From: Pantanalinema sp. GBBB05
GTDB taxonomy: Bacteria > Cyanobacteriota > Cyanobacteriia > Leptolyngbyales > Leptolyngbyaceae
Direction: 5' to 3'
Assembly (NCBI GenBank): GCA_016743235.1
Contig: VRZD01000014.1
Coordinates: 1-64,000 of the forward strand
Length of the DNA stretch: 64,000 bases
Shown here one piece after another: positions 1 through 8,264 of the stretch (its first letter is position 1; every line of letters begins with the position of its first letter). Made by a program: the position numbers and the translations under genes. Below the pieces are notes generated by a model. That model was given only the letters and a program-made list of their open reading frames with translations, was not told where the DNA came from and searched no databases.

Positions 1-127
1 TCGTCGGCTGAAGATTTCGGGGGCACGGTGGAAGACGGAGCATGTTCCAACCGTTCTAGCTCATCGTTGTGCTTATCTCAACAACCAGTTGTAATCTATT
101 TTCCTCTCAAGGAGGTGACACGCACCC
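1..127 (+). mobile_element. 3' end of an ISKra4-like insertion sequence (partial)
   Basis: A reading frame enters from the left edge and stops with TAA at 92-94. Its last 30 residues include KISGARW and LAHRCAYLNN, which resemble the C-terminal tail of ISKra4-family transposases. After the stop comes gaggtgacacgcaccc (about 112-127), which looks like a terminal inverted repeat. Immediately to its right a histidine-kinase reading frame begins abruptly in the middle of a conserved motif, as expected at an insertion junction. The family name comes from recall of the tail pattern, not from a search; the other end of the element is outside the window. Confidence 0.6.
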
Positions 128-425
128 GTGCAAATATACCCCTGCCCATCAACAGATCATTGTCACTGCTATTACAACAGCGCCAGCGGAAACACCACCA
201 TTGTTAATTGTGAGCGTGATCAATACAGGAATTGAAATTGCCCAACGGGAACGCCACCGTGTATTTGATAAGTTTTACCGCATTCCTAAACATGATCCCT
301 GGAAGCATGGAGGTACTGGCTTAGGATTAGCATTAGTCAAAAAATTGAGCCAATGTTTGGGCGGTTCTATCCAGCTAGAAAGTGGTTCTGGACAAACTCA
401 ATTTATCCTGAAATTACCCTTATAG
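128..425 (+). pseudogene. Histidine kinase remnant, ATPase domain only
   Basis: About 98 residues of a sensor kinase HATPase_c domain. It starts at CKYTPAHQQIIV, which is the middle of the N box; the preceding E-x-L-x-N-N-A part is absent and is replaced by sequence of the insertion-sequence end. Downstream are VINTGIEI (G1 box in the variant form common in cyanobacterial kinases), the F box FDKFYRIP, and the G2 box HGGTGLGLALVKKL, ending normally at TAG 423-425. Without the dimerisation helix and phospho-acceptor His it cannot be an active kinase. An ATG at 69 would fuse insertion-sequence residues to the remnant, but I see no reason to think that is expressed. Confidence 0.75.
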
Positions 426-482
426 TTTTGTCTCCTCAATTCCAACTTTAGGGAATTGCCAACAAATTTCTTGACGAGCAAA

Positions 483-1205
483 TCATAGCATTTTGTCTAA
501 AAATTGTTTTGCTCGATCGCATTGAGGATTTGTAAAAAACTGCTGGGGAGTCGTATCTTCCGCCAGTTTACCTTCATTCAAAAACAAAATCCGGTTAGCG
601 ACTTCGCGGGCAAAACCCATTTCATGAGTAACGATCGCCATCGTCATGCCACTATTAGCTAAATCTCGCATCACTTCCAATACTTCTTTGACCATCTCTG
701 GATCAAGCGCAGAAGTCGGTTCATCAAACAACACCATTTCGGGTTGCATCGCTAGTGCCCGGGCGATCGCCACCCGCTGTTTTTGTCCACCTGAAAGTCG
801 CGATGGATAGACATCAGCTTTTTCTACCAGACCAACTTTGCGCAACAGATCCATACCGATTGCTTCGGCGTGATCTTTAGATAAGCGCTTCACTTTAATC
901 GGGGCATAGGTAACATTTTGTAGCACCGTCATATGAGGAAATAAATTAAAGTGCTGAAACACCATGACAATATTTTCACGGATTTTGAGAATGTCACATT
1001 TAGGAGCGGTAATCTCAACATCTTTAAAGTAAATTTGTCCGGAAGTTGGTTGTTCTAACAAGTTGAGACAGCGCAAAAATGTCGATTTACCCGACCCCGA
1101 AGGTCCTAAAACTGCTACCACTTCACCCTGCTGTAACTGGGTGGTAATGCCATCCAACACCTGAAGTACACCAAAGGATTTATAGAGATTATTAACTTTA
1201 AGCAC
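483..1205 (-). CDS. glnQ: Polar amino acid ABC transporter ATPase (GlnQ type)
   Basis: A 240-residue cytoplasmic ATPase that powers an amino acid importer. It has Walker A GPSGSGKST near residue 34, a Q loop in MVFQHFNLFPHM (typical of the GlnQ/HisP subgroup), the signature LSGGQKQR, Walker B MVLFDEPTSALDPE and the switch His in VTHEMGF. The start is GTG at 1205 and overlaps the stop of the upstream binding protein-permease gene by 8 bp, so the two are probably translationally coupled. Length and motifs are normal for the family. The substrate within the polar amino acid group (Gln, Glu, His, Arg) cannot be told from the sequence. Confidence 0.92.
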   Translation of the reverse strand: MLKVNNLYKSFGVLQVLDGITTQLQQGEVVAVLGPSGSGKSTFLRCLNLLEQPTSGQIYFKDVEITAPKCDILKIRENIVMVFQHFNLFPHMTVLQNVTYAPIKVKRLSKDHAEAIGMDLLRKVGLVEKADVYPSRLSGGQKQRVAIARALAMQPEMVLFDEPTSALDPEMVKEVLEVMRDLANSGMTMAIVTHEMGFAREVANRILFLNEGKLAEDTTPQQFFTNPQCDRAKQFLDKML

Positions 1206-2736
1206 TGCGTTGTAACCTCTTTTCTAATACCGATGTTCCCATTGTCAACAGCATCACCATGACGTAATAGACGATCGCGGCAATAATCAGCGGTTCAAAG
1301 TACAGGTATTTTTCCGCTCCCACCACCGTTGCCCGCCGCAGTAGATCTGCTGCCCCGATCGTCGAGACTAACGCCGAATCTTTTAACAAATTAATCCCTT
1401 CATTGGCTAGGGCTGGCAAGATATTTTTGAGCGCTTGCGGCAAAATAATATCCGTCATCATCAACCGATAAGGAACCCCCAGAGACAATGCAGCTTCCCG
1501 CTGACCTTTATCTACAGCTAAAATCCCCGCTCGCAAGGTTTCTGAAACATACGCCCCCGAATTCAAGGCAAAGGCAATTACTCCGGCTTGGAATGCTGGA
1601 ATGTCGTAGCCAACGAGCTGCGGAGTGGCAAAATAAACTAGCGCAATTTGCAGAATTAATGGGGTTCCCCGAAATACAGATGTATAGGCATTCGCGAGCC
1701 ACCGAAACGGTTTGAATTCAGCGATCTTCATCAATGCCAGTACCACTGCCCAGATAAAGCCCAGAATTGCCGACACTAATGTAAACGCCAACGTTACCCC
1801 AATGCCACCAAGAATATAAGGAATCGACGGAATGATTTGCTGGAAGCCAATTCCGGCAGGTTTCCCCTGGTCTTCAAACCATTTTTTGGCAAACCGCTCC
1901 AACGTGCCATCTTTTTTCATGGTCGCCAGCACTTTGTTGAATGGCGCCACAAGCGTTGAGCCTTTGGGAAAGGCGATCGCATACCCGCCTTCATTATTCT
2001 CAATTACACTAAATTGCAGATCGGGATAAACCCCGGTATACCCCTGGGCAACAGTATCTTCGACAATCGCCGCATCAATCCGATTGGCTTTAATTTCCTG
2101 AATTAGCTCTGAAACCCGGTTGCGAGTTACTAAATTAATCGCCGGTTTCTTCTGTTTTGCGGCCTCCTGATTCATAGTTTTGACGGCTTCTTCCTGGGTG
2201 CTACCTAATTGCGCGCCCACTGTTTTGCCATAAAGGCTTGCGATCGTCGTTAGGCTGTTGTTTTGCTTAGCAATAATTGTATTTTTGGCTTCATAGTAAA
2301 TTTGGGAAAAATCAATATTGCGCTTGCGTTCTGGCGTCGGAGTCATACCTGCCATGACAAAATCTACTCGCTGGCTTTGTAACGCTGGAATCAAGCCATT
2401 GAAGTCCATATCGACAATTTCTAACTTAAACCCCAAATCCTCAGAAAGTCGGCGGGCAATATCGACATCAAAGCCGACAATTTTATCCTCACCACCAGAC
2501 GTATCGTGAAATTCAAACGGTTTATAGTCCGCCGATGTTCCCATTTGCAGAACCTTGGGAATATCCTGCGCCACCGAGGATACAGAGAATTGAGCGATTA
2601 AATTTACTGTCATGATGATCAGCAAAAATGTGGAGATCGCTAGTTTCCAGGGAGAGCGTCCCAGTCTAGCGAACCGGGGTAATGGCACAAACCGCTTGAC
2701 TGAAAATAGACCAAATTGCCCAGATCGAAATCGCAT
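1198..2736 (-). CDS. Amino acid ABC transporter, fused substrate-binding protein and permease
   Basis: A single 512-residue chain joins a periplasmic solute-binding domain (SBP_bac_3; about residues 55-290, opening with the typical GTSADYKPFEF and containing GFDVDIARRL) to a GlnP/HisM-type membrane permease (about 300-505). The permease carries the EAA loop seen in SETLRAGI...GQREAALSLG, which docks on the ATPase encoded next. A hydrophobic anchor or signal segment (LAISTFLLIIMTVNLIAQF) precedes the binding domain. The longest frame begins at TTG 2817; I prefer the ATG at 2736, although no clear ribosome site is seen. Such fusions are known in cyanobacteria and Firmicutes. It forms an operon with the ATPase gene. 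Confidence 0.9.
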   Translation of the reverse strand: MRFRSGQFGLFSVKRFVPLPRFARLGRSPWKLAISTFLLIIMTVNLIAQFSVSSVAQDIPKVLQMGTSADYKPFEFHDTSGGEDKIVGFDVDIARRLSEDLGFKLEIVDMDFNGLIPALQSQRVDFVMAGMTPTPERKRNIDFSQIYYEAKNTIIAKQNNSLTTIASLYGKTVGAQLGSTQEEAVKTMNQEAAKQKKPAINLVTRNRVSELIQEIKANRIDAAIVEDTVAQGYTGVYPDLQFSVIENNEGGYAIAFPKGSTLVAPFNKVLATMKKDGTLERFAKKWFEDQGKPAGIGFQQIIPSIPYILGGIGVTLAFTLVSAILGFIWAVVLALMKIAEFKPFRWLANAYTSVFRGTPLILQIALVYFATPQLVGYDIPAFQAGVIAFALNSGAYVSETLRAGILAVDKGQREAALSLGVPYRLMMTDIILPQALKNILPALANEGINLLKDSALVSTIGAADLLRRATVVGAEKYLYFEPLIIAAIVYYVMVMLLTMGTSVLEKRLQRSA

Positions 2737-2967
2737 TTTAAATTCAGATGAAACCAAACAGAGTTTGACAGAGGAATAACCAGCAGTCGCTAGCCAGTAG
2801 ATTAAGCCGTTTCTCAAAAAAAATAGCGTACCACTTGATACGGAATTCCGTCGATCGGCAAATTCAGGCTACTCAGGCAGTGCGATCACAGATATGCAGG
2901 TCACGGTAGCGCAACTACGCCAAGTCAATCAATCAAGCTTTACAGAATGCAAATTCAAGGCTATAAA

Positions 2968-2987
2968 TATATCGATCGTTCGATATA
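2968..2987. promoter_or_regulatory. Perfect 8-4-8 palindrome, probable TetR operator
   Basis: The sequence tatatcga-tcgt-tcgatata is a perfect inverted repeat with 8-bp arms and a 4-bp spacer. It lies 45 bp upstream of the tetR-like start and between that gene and the divergent ABC importer. The size fits a TetR-dimer operator. A possible -10 element (TATAAA, 2962-2967) touches the palindrome, which would suit repression by occlusion. Binding is inferred only. Confidence 0.55.
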
Positions 2988-3032
2988 AATCATTTCAATG
3001 CCCAAACCGCATCTCCAGAGCTGACCGACTAC

Positions 3033-3620
3033 ATGCCCAAACTTGTTGATCACGATCAGTACCGCAAAGAACTCTTAAGCCAGTGTCTAGATGTCATTGC
3101 TGACAAGGGCTATGCCGCCATTACAATGCGTCAGATGGCTCAGGGGTTGAATGTATCCACTGGAACTCTATATCACTACTTTCCCAGCAAAGAAAGTTTG
3201 TTTGAACAACTAGTGGAATATATCAGTTACCAGGACACTTCAGAACTGATGGTGGCAGAACTAATTAATTTGCCAACGATCGCCGAACGGATTGATAAAA
3301 TCGTTCAGATCATGATTCAAAATGAAGCATACTTCTTGCGGCGAACCTTGATGCTAATTGATTTTTGTCGCCAACGGCAGCGATCGGAAATTAACCAGAA
3401 CCAGATCTTAAGTCAGGCAGGACAGCGCTATGAACAGACAATTATGCGAGTCCTCGAAACGGATGATCCTAATTTAGCCAGGTTGGTTTTGCATGTGATG
3501 GAAGGGATGTTGATCCGCCGAATGTATTTAGGCGATCAGGTGGCTTTTGCAGATCAAGTCTCGTTATTAACCCAACTAGTGACTATTTATTTCAACCCTC
3601 CCGCCAATTTACCCAATTAA
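3033..3620 (+). CDS. TetR family transcriptional regulator
   Basis: A 195-residue repressor-type protein. The N-terminal helix-turn-helix spans about residues 12-56 and includes AITMRQMAQGLNVSTGTLYHYFPSKESLFEQL, a textbook TetR recognition helix with the LYHYFPSKE motif. The C-terminal ligand-binding half is all-helical and not assignable to a ligand class. The gene is transcribed away from the amino acid ABC importer, with a perfect palindrome at 2968-2987 upstream, so autoregulation and control of the importer are plausible inferences. The ATG start is clear, but no strong ribosome site precedes it. Confidence 0.9.
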   Translation: MPKLVDHDQYRKELLSQCLDVIADKGYAAITMRQMAQGLNVSTGTLYHYFPSKESLFEQLVEYISYQDTSELMVAELINLPTIAERIDKIVQIMIQNEAYFLRRTLMLIDFCRQRQRSEINQNQILSQAGQRYEQTIMRVLETDDPNLARLVLHVMEGMLIRRMYLGDQVAFADQVSLLTQLVTIYFNPPANLPN

Positions 3621-3808
3621 AGAAACCATAGGGAGGACGAGATTAGTCCGTAATGATAATCTAGCTCCATCTGGGGCGTGATTTGATAACCGCTCAGCCA
3701 TTAGGAGCATCATCCAAATTAGCTGACTATAAATACCAATACTTCAACATTAAATACTGCGACTAACTGTAAAGCTACTGACTTATCAATCTCTCTAGAG
3801 CCAACCTG

Positions 3809-4024
3809 TTAGTCCTTCACAACCTTGATAATCCCCATATCCATTCGTTTCATCACTTGTTGCAGCAATGCCATGTCTTCATCCGTAAATGATTCATCCG
3901 ATGCCAAAGCCTGAAAAAAGACCAGTTCATCGGCGCGAGTAATTTTTCCAGATGCAATCACTTGACGCATGATCTGTCTTAATGCGATCGCTGATCGAAT
4001 ACTGGTACTAGAAATCGGTTTCAT
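3809..4024 (-). CDS. Small conserved cyanobacterial protein, function unknown
   Basis: The frame extends to 4096, but the ATG at 4022-4024 (protein beginning MKPISSTSIRSAI) is preceded by aggggaa about 9 bases upstream and gives 71 residues. The composition SAIALRQIMRQVIASGKITRADE followed by an acidic ITDED-like segment (here FTDEDMALLQQV) resembles a group of short helical cyanobacterial proteins of unknown role. No signal peptide, membrane helix or catalytic motif is visible. It lies alone between tetR and the TPM-domain gene. Described here from pattern only. Confidence 0.6.
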   Translation of the reverse strand: MKPISSTSIRSAIALRQIMRQVIASGKITRADELVFFQALASDESFTDEDMALLQQVMKRMDMGIIKVVKD

Positions 4025-4208
4025 CTCTGACGTTCCCCTAGTCAACCTGTGAAGCAATGTACCTATAGAGTCCGCTATTTCACGGTATTCACGCACCCTC
4101 TAGATAGACACACTCTGATCACCCAACTGTTTCGACCAACTGGATGGGCGGATAACCGTACATCATGCTGGTATTTTTAGTTATCAGTGATCAAAGCCTT
4201 CGTTGTCT

Positions 4209-4332
4209 GTGATCTACGTCAACTGGTAGATGACAATTTATCCTACCAGGAGCATCTACTACCAGTAGTGCCGCAACTTCAACGCTGTAATGCCTTTTGT
4301 CAGTGATCTGAGTCAATTTCCGCTGGCAATTT
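4209..4332. repeat. Imperfect direct repeat, two copies, in an intergenic region
   Basis: Two related segments lie at 4209-4239 and 4303-4332. Both read gtgatct, 2 variable bases, gtcaa, 7-8 variable bases, then tgRcaattt. They sit in the 434-bp stretch between the small protein gene and the TPM gene, where no convincing gene is found. The first copy, with the preceding base, reads TGTGA-N6-TCAAC, which partly matches the CRP/SyCRP1 consensus TGTGA-N6-TCACA (8 of 10). Whether these are regulator sites or remnants of a dispersed repeat is open. Confidence 0.4.
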
Positions 4333-4458
4333 CGCGATCGACGCTCAAAATTCAGCCCCCTACTTGCCTGAGCGGTGCATGATGTTTCCCTCAACGGGTT
4401 CGCAAAATTCCGTTGAGTGGATGATTGAGATAGGAGATGCGCGCTTAACGTATCAACC

Positions 4459-5658
4459 TTACCAACTGCCACCATCGCCCCCACCCCCACTGTCACCCCC
4501 ACCGAAGTCACTACCACCTCCCCCACCACCGAAATCACTACTACCGTCTCCCCAAGTCTCACTATAGGAAGTCCTATAGGGTACGGTTTCTTCCCGTTCA
4601 TCCCAATAGTCGCAACAATGGCATTGTTCAGTAATCCGCCGTAAGCCCGGGAGTTGCAATGTGGGAGATTGCACCAGGTTGGATGTCTGCTCGACGGTTA
4701 ATTCGGCACAGATGGGACATAGGCAAAAGTGATAGTCATCTATAACCTGAACTCGCAAATGCAAGCCTGAGCCACTGAACTGAGGTTGACAAGTCAAACA
4801 CTGCCAGCCATCAACGCGGATGCTGCCTAGCTTTTGAGCAATCTGCTCCGGCAGGGTGAGATGCTCTAGAACCGACTCTGGTGGCAAGGCAGTCATGGCT
4901 TGACGACAAACTTGACAGCAAATGATATGGTCCCGACCTAACCGAGTCCGAGATCTGCCTTCAGGCAGCACAAACGTTGGTCGCCAAAATACGAGCGATC
5001 GTCCAACAATACCGACCAAGCCAAATCCTAAGGCGGCTAGTACCCAAAACAACCCCGTCAAATTCGTGTGATATATCCGTTGAATTGAATGACTAGTGGG
5101 TGTGGTCAGTGTGATCGCCGGGGCGGCTACGGGTTGTTTGAGCGCTGTTACTAATGCCTGTGTACCGGATAGCACTCCAGCAGGAAAATCTTGATGGCGG
5201 AAGTGAGGGAGGATGTTCTGTTGAATGATCTGACCCACTTGAGCATTCGATAAAATTGGCTCAATTCCATAGCCCGTTTCAATCTCTACGCGACGATCGT
5301 CCTGTGAAATTAAAACCAACACACCATTGTTCTGATTACGTTTACCAATCCCCCAGTACTTAAATAACTCCGTTGCAAATTGTTTAGGAGTCGCCGCCGG
5401 AGTAGTATCGGCAACCGTCACGATCGCAATTTCTGTCCCGTTCTCTCGCTCTAATTTGGCGATTATTTGGTTCAGAGTCCGTTGGGTCTCTGGATTCAGT
5501 AAATGCGCCATATCAGTTACCCAGCCGCCATAAACCTGCCGGGGATTCGGTACTTGCTGGATCGGAATCGCGATCGCTGGTTGGGCAAAACCGAGCAGCA
5601 AGCATCCCCACAAAAACATGGCTAAACAGTGTTGGATTATGGCTCGCTTAAGTGGCAT
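4459..5658 (-). CDS. TPM-domain membrane protein with Cys-rich and Gly-rich tail
   Basis: A 399-residue exported protein of the YgcG/TPM family (TLP18.3/Psb32/MOLO-1). A signal peptide ends near residue 30 (AIA before IPIQQ). The TPM domain follows (about 40-175; GGWVTDMAHLL, NNGVLVLISQDDRRVEIETGYGIE), then one membrane helix around 205-225. The C-terminal half has four cysteine clusters (CCQVC, CLTC, CPIC, CHCC) that look like paired zinc ribbons, and the protein ends in a Gly/Ser/Asp-rich tail with SDFGGGGGG. Psb32/TLP18.3 homologues act in photosystem II repair, but the family is broad and that role is not shown here. Confidence 0.85.
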   Translation of the reverse strand: MPLKRAIIQHCLAMFLWGCLLLGFAQPAIAIPIQQVPNPRQVYGGWVTDMAHLLNPETQRTLNQIIAKLERENGTEIAIVTVADTTPAATPKQFATELFKYWGIGKRNQNNGVLVLISQDDRRVEIETGYGIEPILSNAQVGQIIQQNILPHFRHQDFPAGVLSGTQALVTALKQPVAAPAITLTTPTSHSIQRIYHTNLTGLFWVLAALGFGLVGIVGRSLVFWRPTFVLPEGRSRTRLGRDHIICCQVCRQAMTALPPESVLEHLTLPEQIAQKLGSIRVDGWQCLTCQPQFSGSGLHLRVQVIDDYHFCLCPICAELTVEQTSNLVQSPTLQLPGLRRITEQCHCCDYWDEREETVPYRTSYSETWGDGSSDFGGGGGGSDFGGGDSGGGGDGGSW

Positions 5659-5807
5659 CGATCACTCCTAAGAGCATCAGCTAGAGATTGACGAAAACGT
5701 GATTATTCTTCAACTTCAATTGCCGATCGGGTGTTTTCAGACCGAAATTTTGCGGCAAACGTTGATCTCTGTGCTACAACCTTTGAGTCAGATATAGCAG
5801 ATCGCAT

Positions 5808-7775
5808 GTGAAACGACGTACACCTCCCCGCCGTAAGGCTTCTCGCCGTCGGTTGTTCTTGGTTCTAATTGGTTTATATATTGTTAGTTTTACGGCTGGA
5901 CATATCCTTGGCACATTACTGGCAGGTGCCCAGCAACAACCCGTTAATGCCTTAGGGGCAAAGGACACTACTACAAAATCAGCCGGAACCGGGCAAGCGA
6001 TCGCGTCCCTACCCCCGATTACCCGCCCCCAACTGTCCCCCTTACCCAAAGCCAAGGAAGTTTGGGATTGTGAAGTCGTTGTCGTCGGTGGTTCGCTAGG
6101 CGGGGTAGCCGCAGCAGCCCATGCTATGCAGTCAGGAGCAAAGACCTGCCTGATTGAGCTATCGCCGTGGCTAGGTGGACAGATCAGCGCCCAAGGGGTT
6201 TCGGCGATCGATGAATCGGAAACCATGCAAGCCGAGCAAAACTTTTCTAAAAGCTGGATGACATTCAAACAGTTGATTGCCGAGCAGGAGATTAAACTGC
6301 CAGCCTGGGAAAGTCTGCCCCCGAAGCAACGTATGGCAGATCTGAATAGCTGCTGGGTCAGTGGACTCTGTTTCTTGCCAGAAGCGGGAGCACTAGCCTC
6401 CGATCGCTTGCTGCAATCTGCGGCTCGGCATGCTGCTGGTAGTCGCTGGGCAACCCAAACCGCTTTTAAAGGGGCAGAATTTGATGCTACAGGGCATGAC
6501 ATTACAGCGATTTATGCCGTGCAGCGCACCCCGCGCCAACCCAACTACATGCCAGAAGGCAGACTATCCAAGGAAATTGCGACCTGGTATGCCTGGTCGA
6601 GCGATGCCACCTTTGAGAAAACTCCCCTGCGGCTTCAGGCTCCTCCCGGCAAACGCTTAATCGTGATTGACGCGACAGATACTGGAGAACTGATTGGTTG
6701 GGCTAATATTCCCTATCGGTTAGGTGCAGAATCGCAAGCAACCTCAGGCGAAATCCATGCCCCCAAACGGGATAATCCCAGTTGTACCCAAGCGTTTACC
6801 TTCCCCTTTGTGTTGGCAATCCGGGACGATCAGGGAGCCAGCAAAGCTGCGCTCGCCAAGGTCAAATCCGATTACGCCGTGACAGAACATGAGCAGGAAT
6901 ATGACTTAGAAGGATTTCCAATGTTTGCCGGACATAGCTTGTTTCACTATCGTCGCATTCTTAGCACAACCCGCAACGATCCCTCAGACAAGGGCGTTCC
7001 CTCTGCCGGTGATATGACGGTGATTAACTGGAATCGCGGCAATGACTGGGGCTGGATGGATCCCCCGTTACTGCTGACTGATGATCAACTCGATATTTCC
7101 GGTCAACGCCAAAACTGGTTAGGTGGCATGTCAGTCGTGGCACTGCGTCATGCCGAGAACCATGCCCTCTTGTTTGCCCGCTGGCTGCTCAATCGCTATC
7201 CCAAACCAGAGCTGCCACTCAGTTATTTATCGGGAGCTGACTCACCCATGCGAACGGCTTCGGGTCTCAGCATGATTCCGTATTTCCGCGAAGGACGGCG
7301 AATTGTCGGACGCCCTGCCTACGGACAACGCCGGTTTGCGGTGCGGGAAAACGATATTCGTACCGATATGGAAGGGGGTCGGGATTTTAGTCAGACGGCG
7401 ATCGCCCTCGCCCACTATGACATTGACATTCACGGCTGCCGTTACCGCAACTGGGGACCTTCTTGGGAAGCCACTGGTGCTCCGGCGGATGAAGCCAAAG
7501 TTCGCCCCATTCACATCCCGATCGAAAGTTTGGTGCCCCAAGGCGTCAATAATATGCTGGTGGGCGGCAAAGCGATCGCTGTCACCCACATTACCAATGC
7601 AGCGACCCGAGTCCACTATGGCGAATGGAGTGTCGGATCTGCTGCTGGCGCCACCGCCGCCTGGCTACTGAAACAAAATCCTGCGACTACTACTCCGGCT
7701 GATATTGTGCCCCAAGGCAAGATCACCGCATTACGGCGCCACCTAGTCAGCCAAGGACTGCGATTAGATTGGTAA
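5808..7775 (+). CDS. Membrane-anchored FAD-dependent oxidoreductase
   Basis: A 655-residue protein of the FAD_oxidored (PF12831-like) group. After an Arg-rich N terminus there is one hydrophobic helix (about 16-38), then a Rossmann FAD site at about 88-110 (CEVVVVGGSLGGVAAAAHAM followed by an acidic strand end at IELS). Later motifs include IDATDTGEL and, near the C terminus, NNMLVGGKAIAVTH and HYGEWSVG, normal for the family. The start is GTG 5808, overlapping an ATG at 5806 that runs straight into a stop. It is transcribed divergently from the TPM gene. The substrate is unknown. Confidence 0.85.
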   Translation: MKRRTPPRRKASRRRLFLVLIGLYIVSFTAGHILGTLLAGAQQQPVNALGAKDTTTKSAGTGQAIASLPPITRPQLSPLPKAKEVWDCEVVVVGGSLGGVAAAAHAMQSGAKTCLIELSPWLGGQISAQGVSAIDESETMQAEQNFSKSWMTFKQLIAEQEIKLPAWESLPPKQRMADLNSCWVSGLCFLPEAGALASDRLLQSAARHAAGSRWATQTAFKGAEFDATGHDITAIYAVQRTPRQPNYMPEGRLSKEIATWYAWSSDATFEKTPLRLQAPPGKRLIVIDATDTGELIGWANIPYRLGAESQATSGEIHAPKRDNPSCTQAFTFPFVLAIRDDQGASKAALAKVKSDYAVTEHEQEYDLEGFPMFAGHSLFHYRRILSTTRNDPSDKGVPSAGDMTVINWNRGNDWGWMDPPLLLTDDQLDISGQRQNWLGGMSVVALRHAENHALLFARWLLNRYPKPELPLSYLSGADSPMRTASGLSMIPYFREGRRIVGRPAYGQRRFAVRENDIRTDMEGGRDFSQTAIALAHYDIDIHGCRYRNWGPSWEATGAPADEAKVRPIHIPIESLVPQGVNNMLVGGKAIAVTHITNAATRVHYGEWSVGSAAGATAAWLLKQNPATTTPADIVPQGKITALRRHLVSQGLRLDW

Positions 7776-7873
7776 TTAGTCAGCCAAATCCATTCAAGTG
7801 GGAGTAGAATGCAAACTAGGGGTTACAGTACCTTTGCGCTAAAGGGTCTGAGCCGAACTGAATCTCAGAGTGA

Positions 7874-8251
7874 ATGATCATGGACAACTTTGGCAAGAAA
7901 GTGCGCGATCGCCGTCTACAGGAGGGCTTGAGCCAGGAAGAACTTGCCCAAAAAGTTGGGATTTCCCGCAACTATCTGTCCCAGATTGAGCGAGGACAAT
8001 CTACAAACCTTTCCTGGCAAGTTATGGAGCGGTTAACGTCTACCTTGGGGCTGCAAGGTGAACAGCATCCGCTCCCAGAATTCGAGTTGGCAGAATTGCC
8101 TCCCAGCCTGGCAGATTTTGCCCAAACTGCTCAACTCCCCCCCGATGACGTGTTAATGCTGGCCCGGTTAAAATACCGAGGGCAGCAACCGACCTCCCCC
8201 GAAAAATGGGAGCTGCTGTATAACGTGATCAAAATGACTGTTAACAAATAG
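7874..8251 (+). CDS. XRE-type helix-turn-helix regulator
   Basis: A 125-residue protein with an N-terminal Cro/CI helix-turn-helix (about residues 6-62: VRDRRLQEGLSQEELAQKVG, then ISRNYLSQIERG) and a short C-terminal helical domain (LPPDDVLMLARLKYRG). It is 13 bp upstream of an ImmA/IrrE-like gene, the classic pairing in which the peptidase partner controls the repressor. ATG 7874 and ATG 7880 are both possible starts. No mobile-element genes are near, so a chromosomal stress switch is as likely as a phage or toxin-antitoxin remnant. Confidence 0.9.
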   Translation: MIMDNFGKKVRDRRLQEGLSQEELAQKVGISRNYLSQIERGQSTNLSWQVMERLTSTLGLQGEQHPLPEFELAELPPSLADFAQTAQLPPDDVLMLARLKYRGQQPTSPEKWELLYNVIKMTVNK

Positions 8252-8264
8252 ATCTAACAAATAG

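Noticed and set aside
4364..4567. Pro-rich + strand frame
   Set aside because: It is the antisense of the Gly-rich tail of the TPM gene; composition explains it.
4191..4601. 136-codon minus frame across the end of the TPM gene
   Set aside because: It overlaps the TPM C-terminal coding region in another frame and has no ribosome site or recognisable motif; the part in the gap contains the direct repeat.
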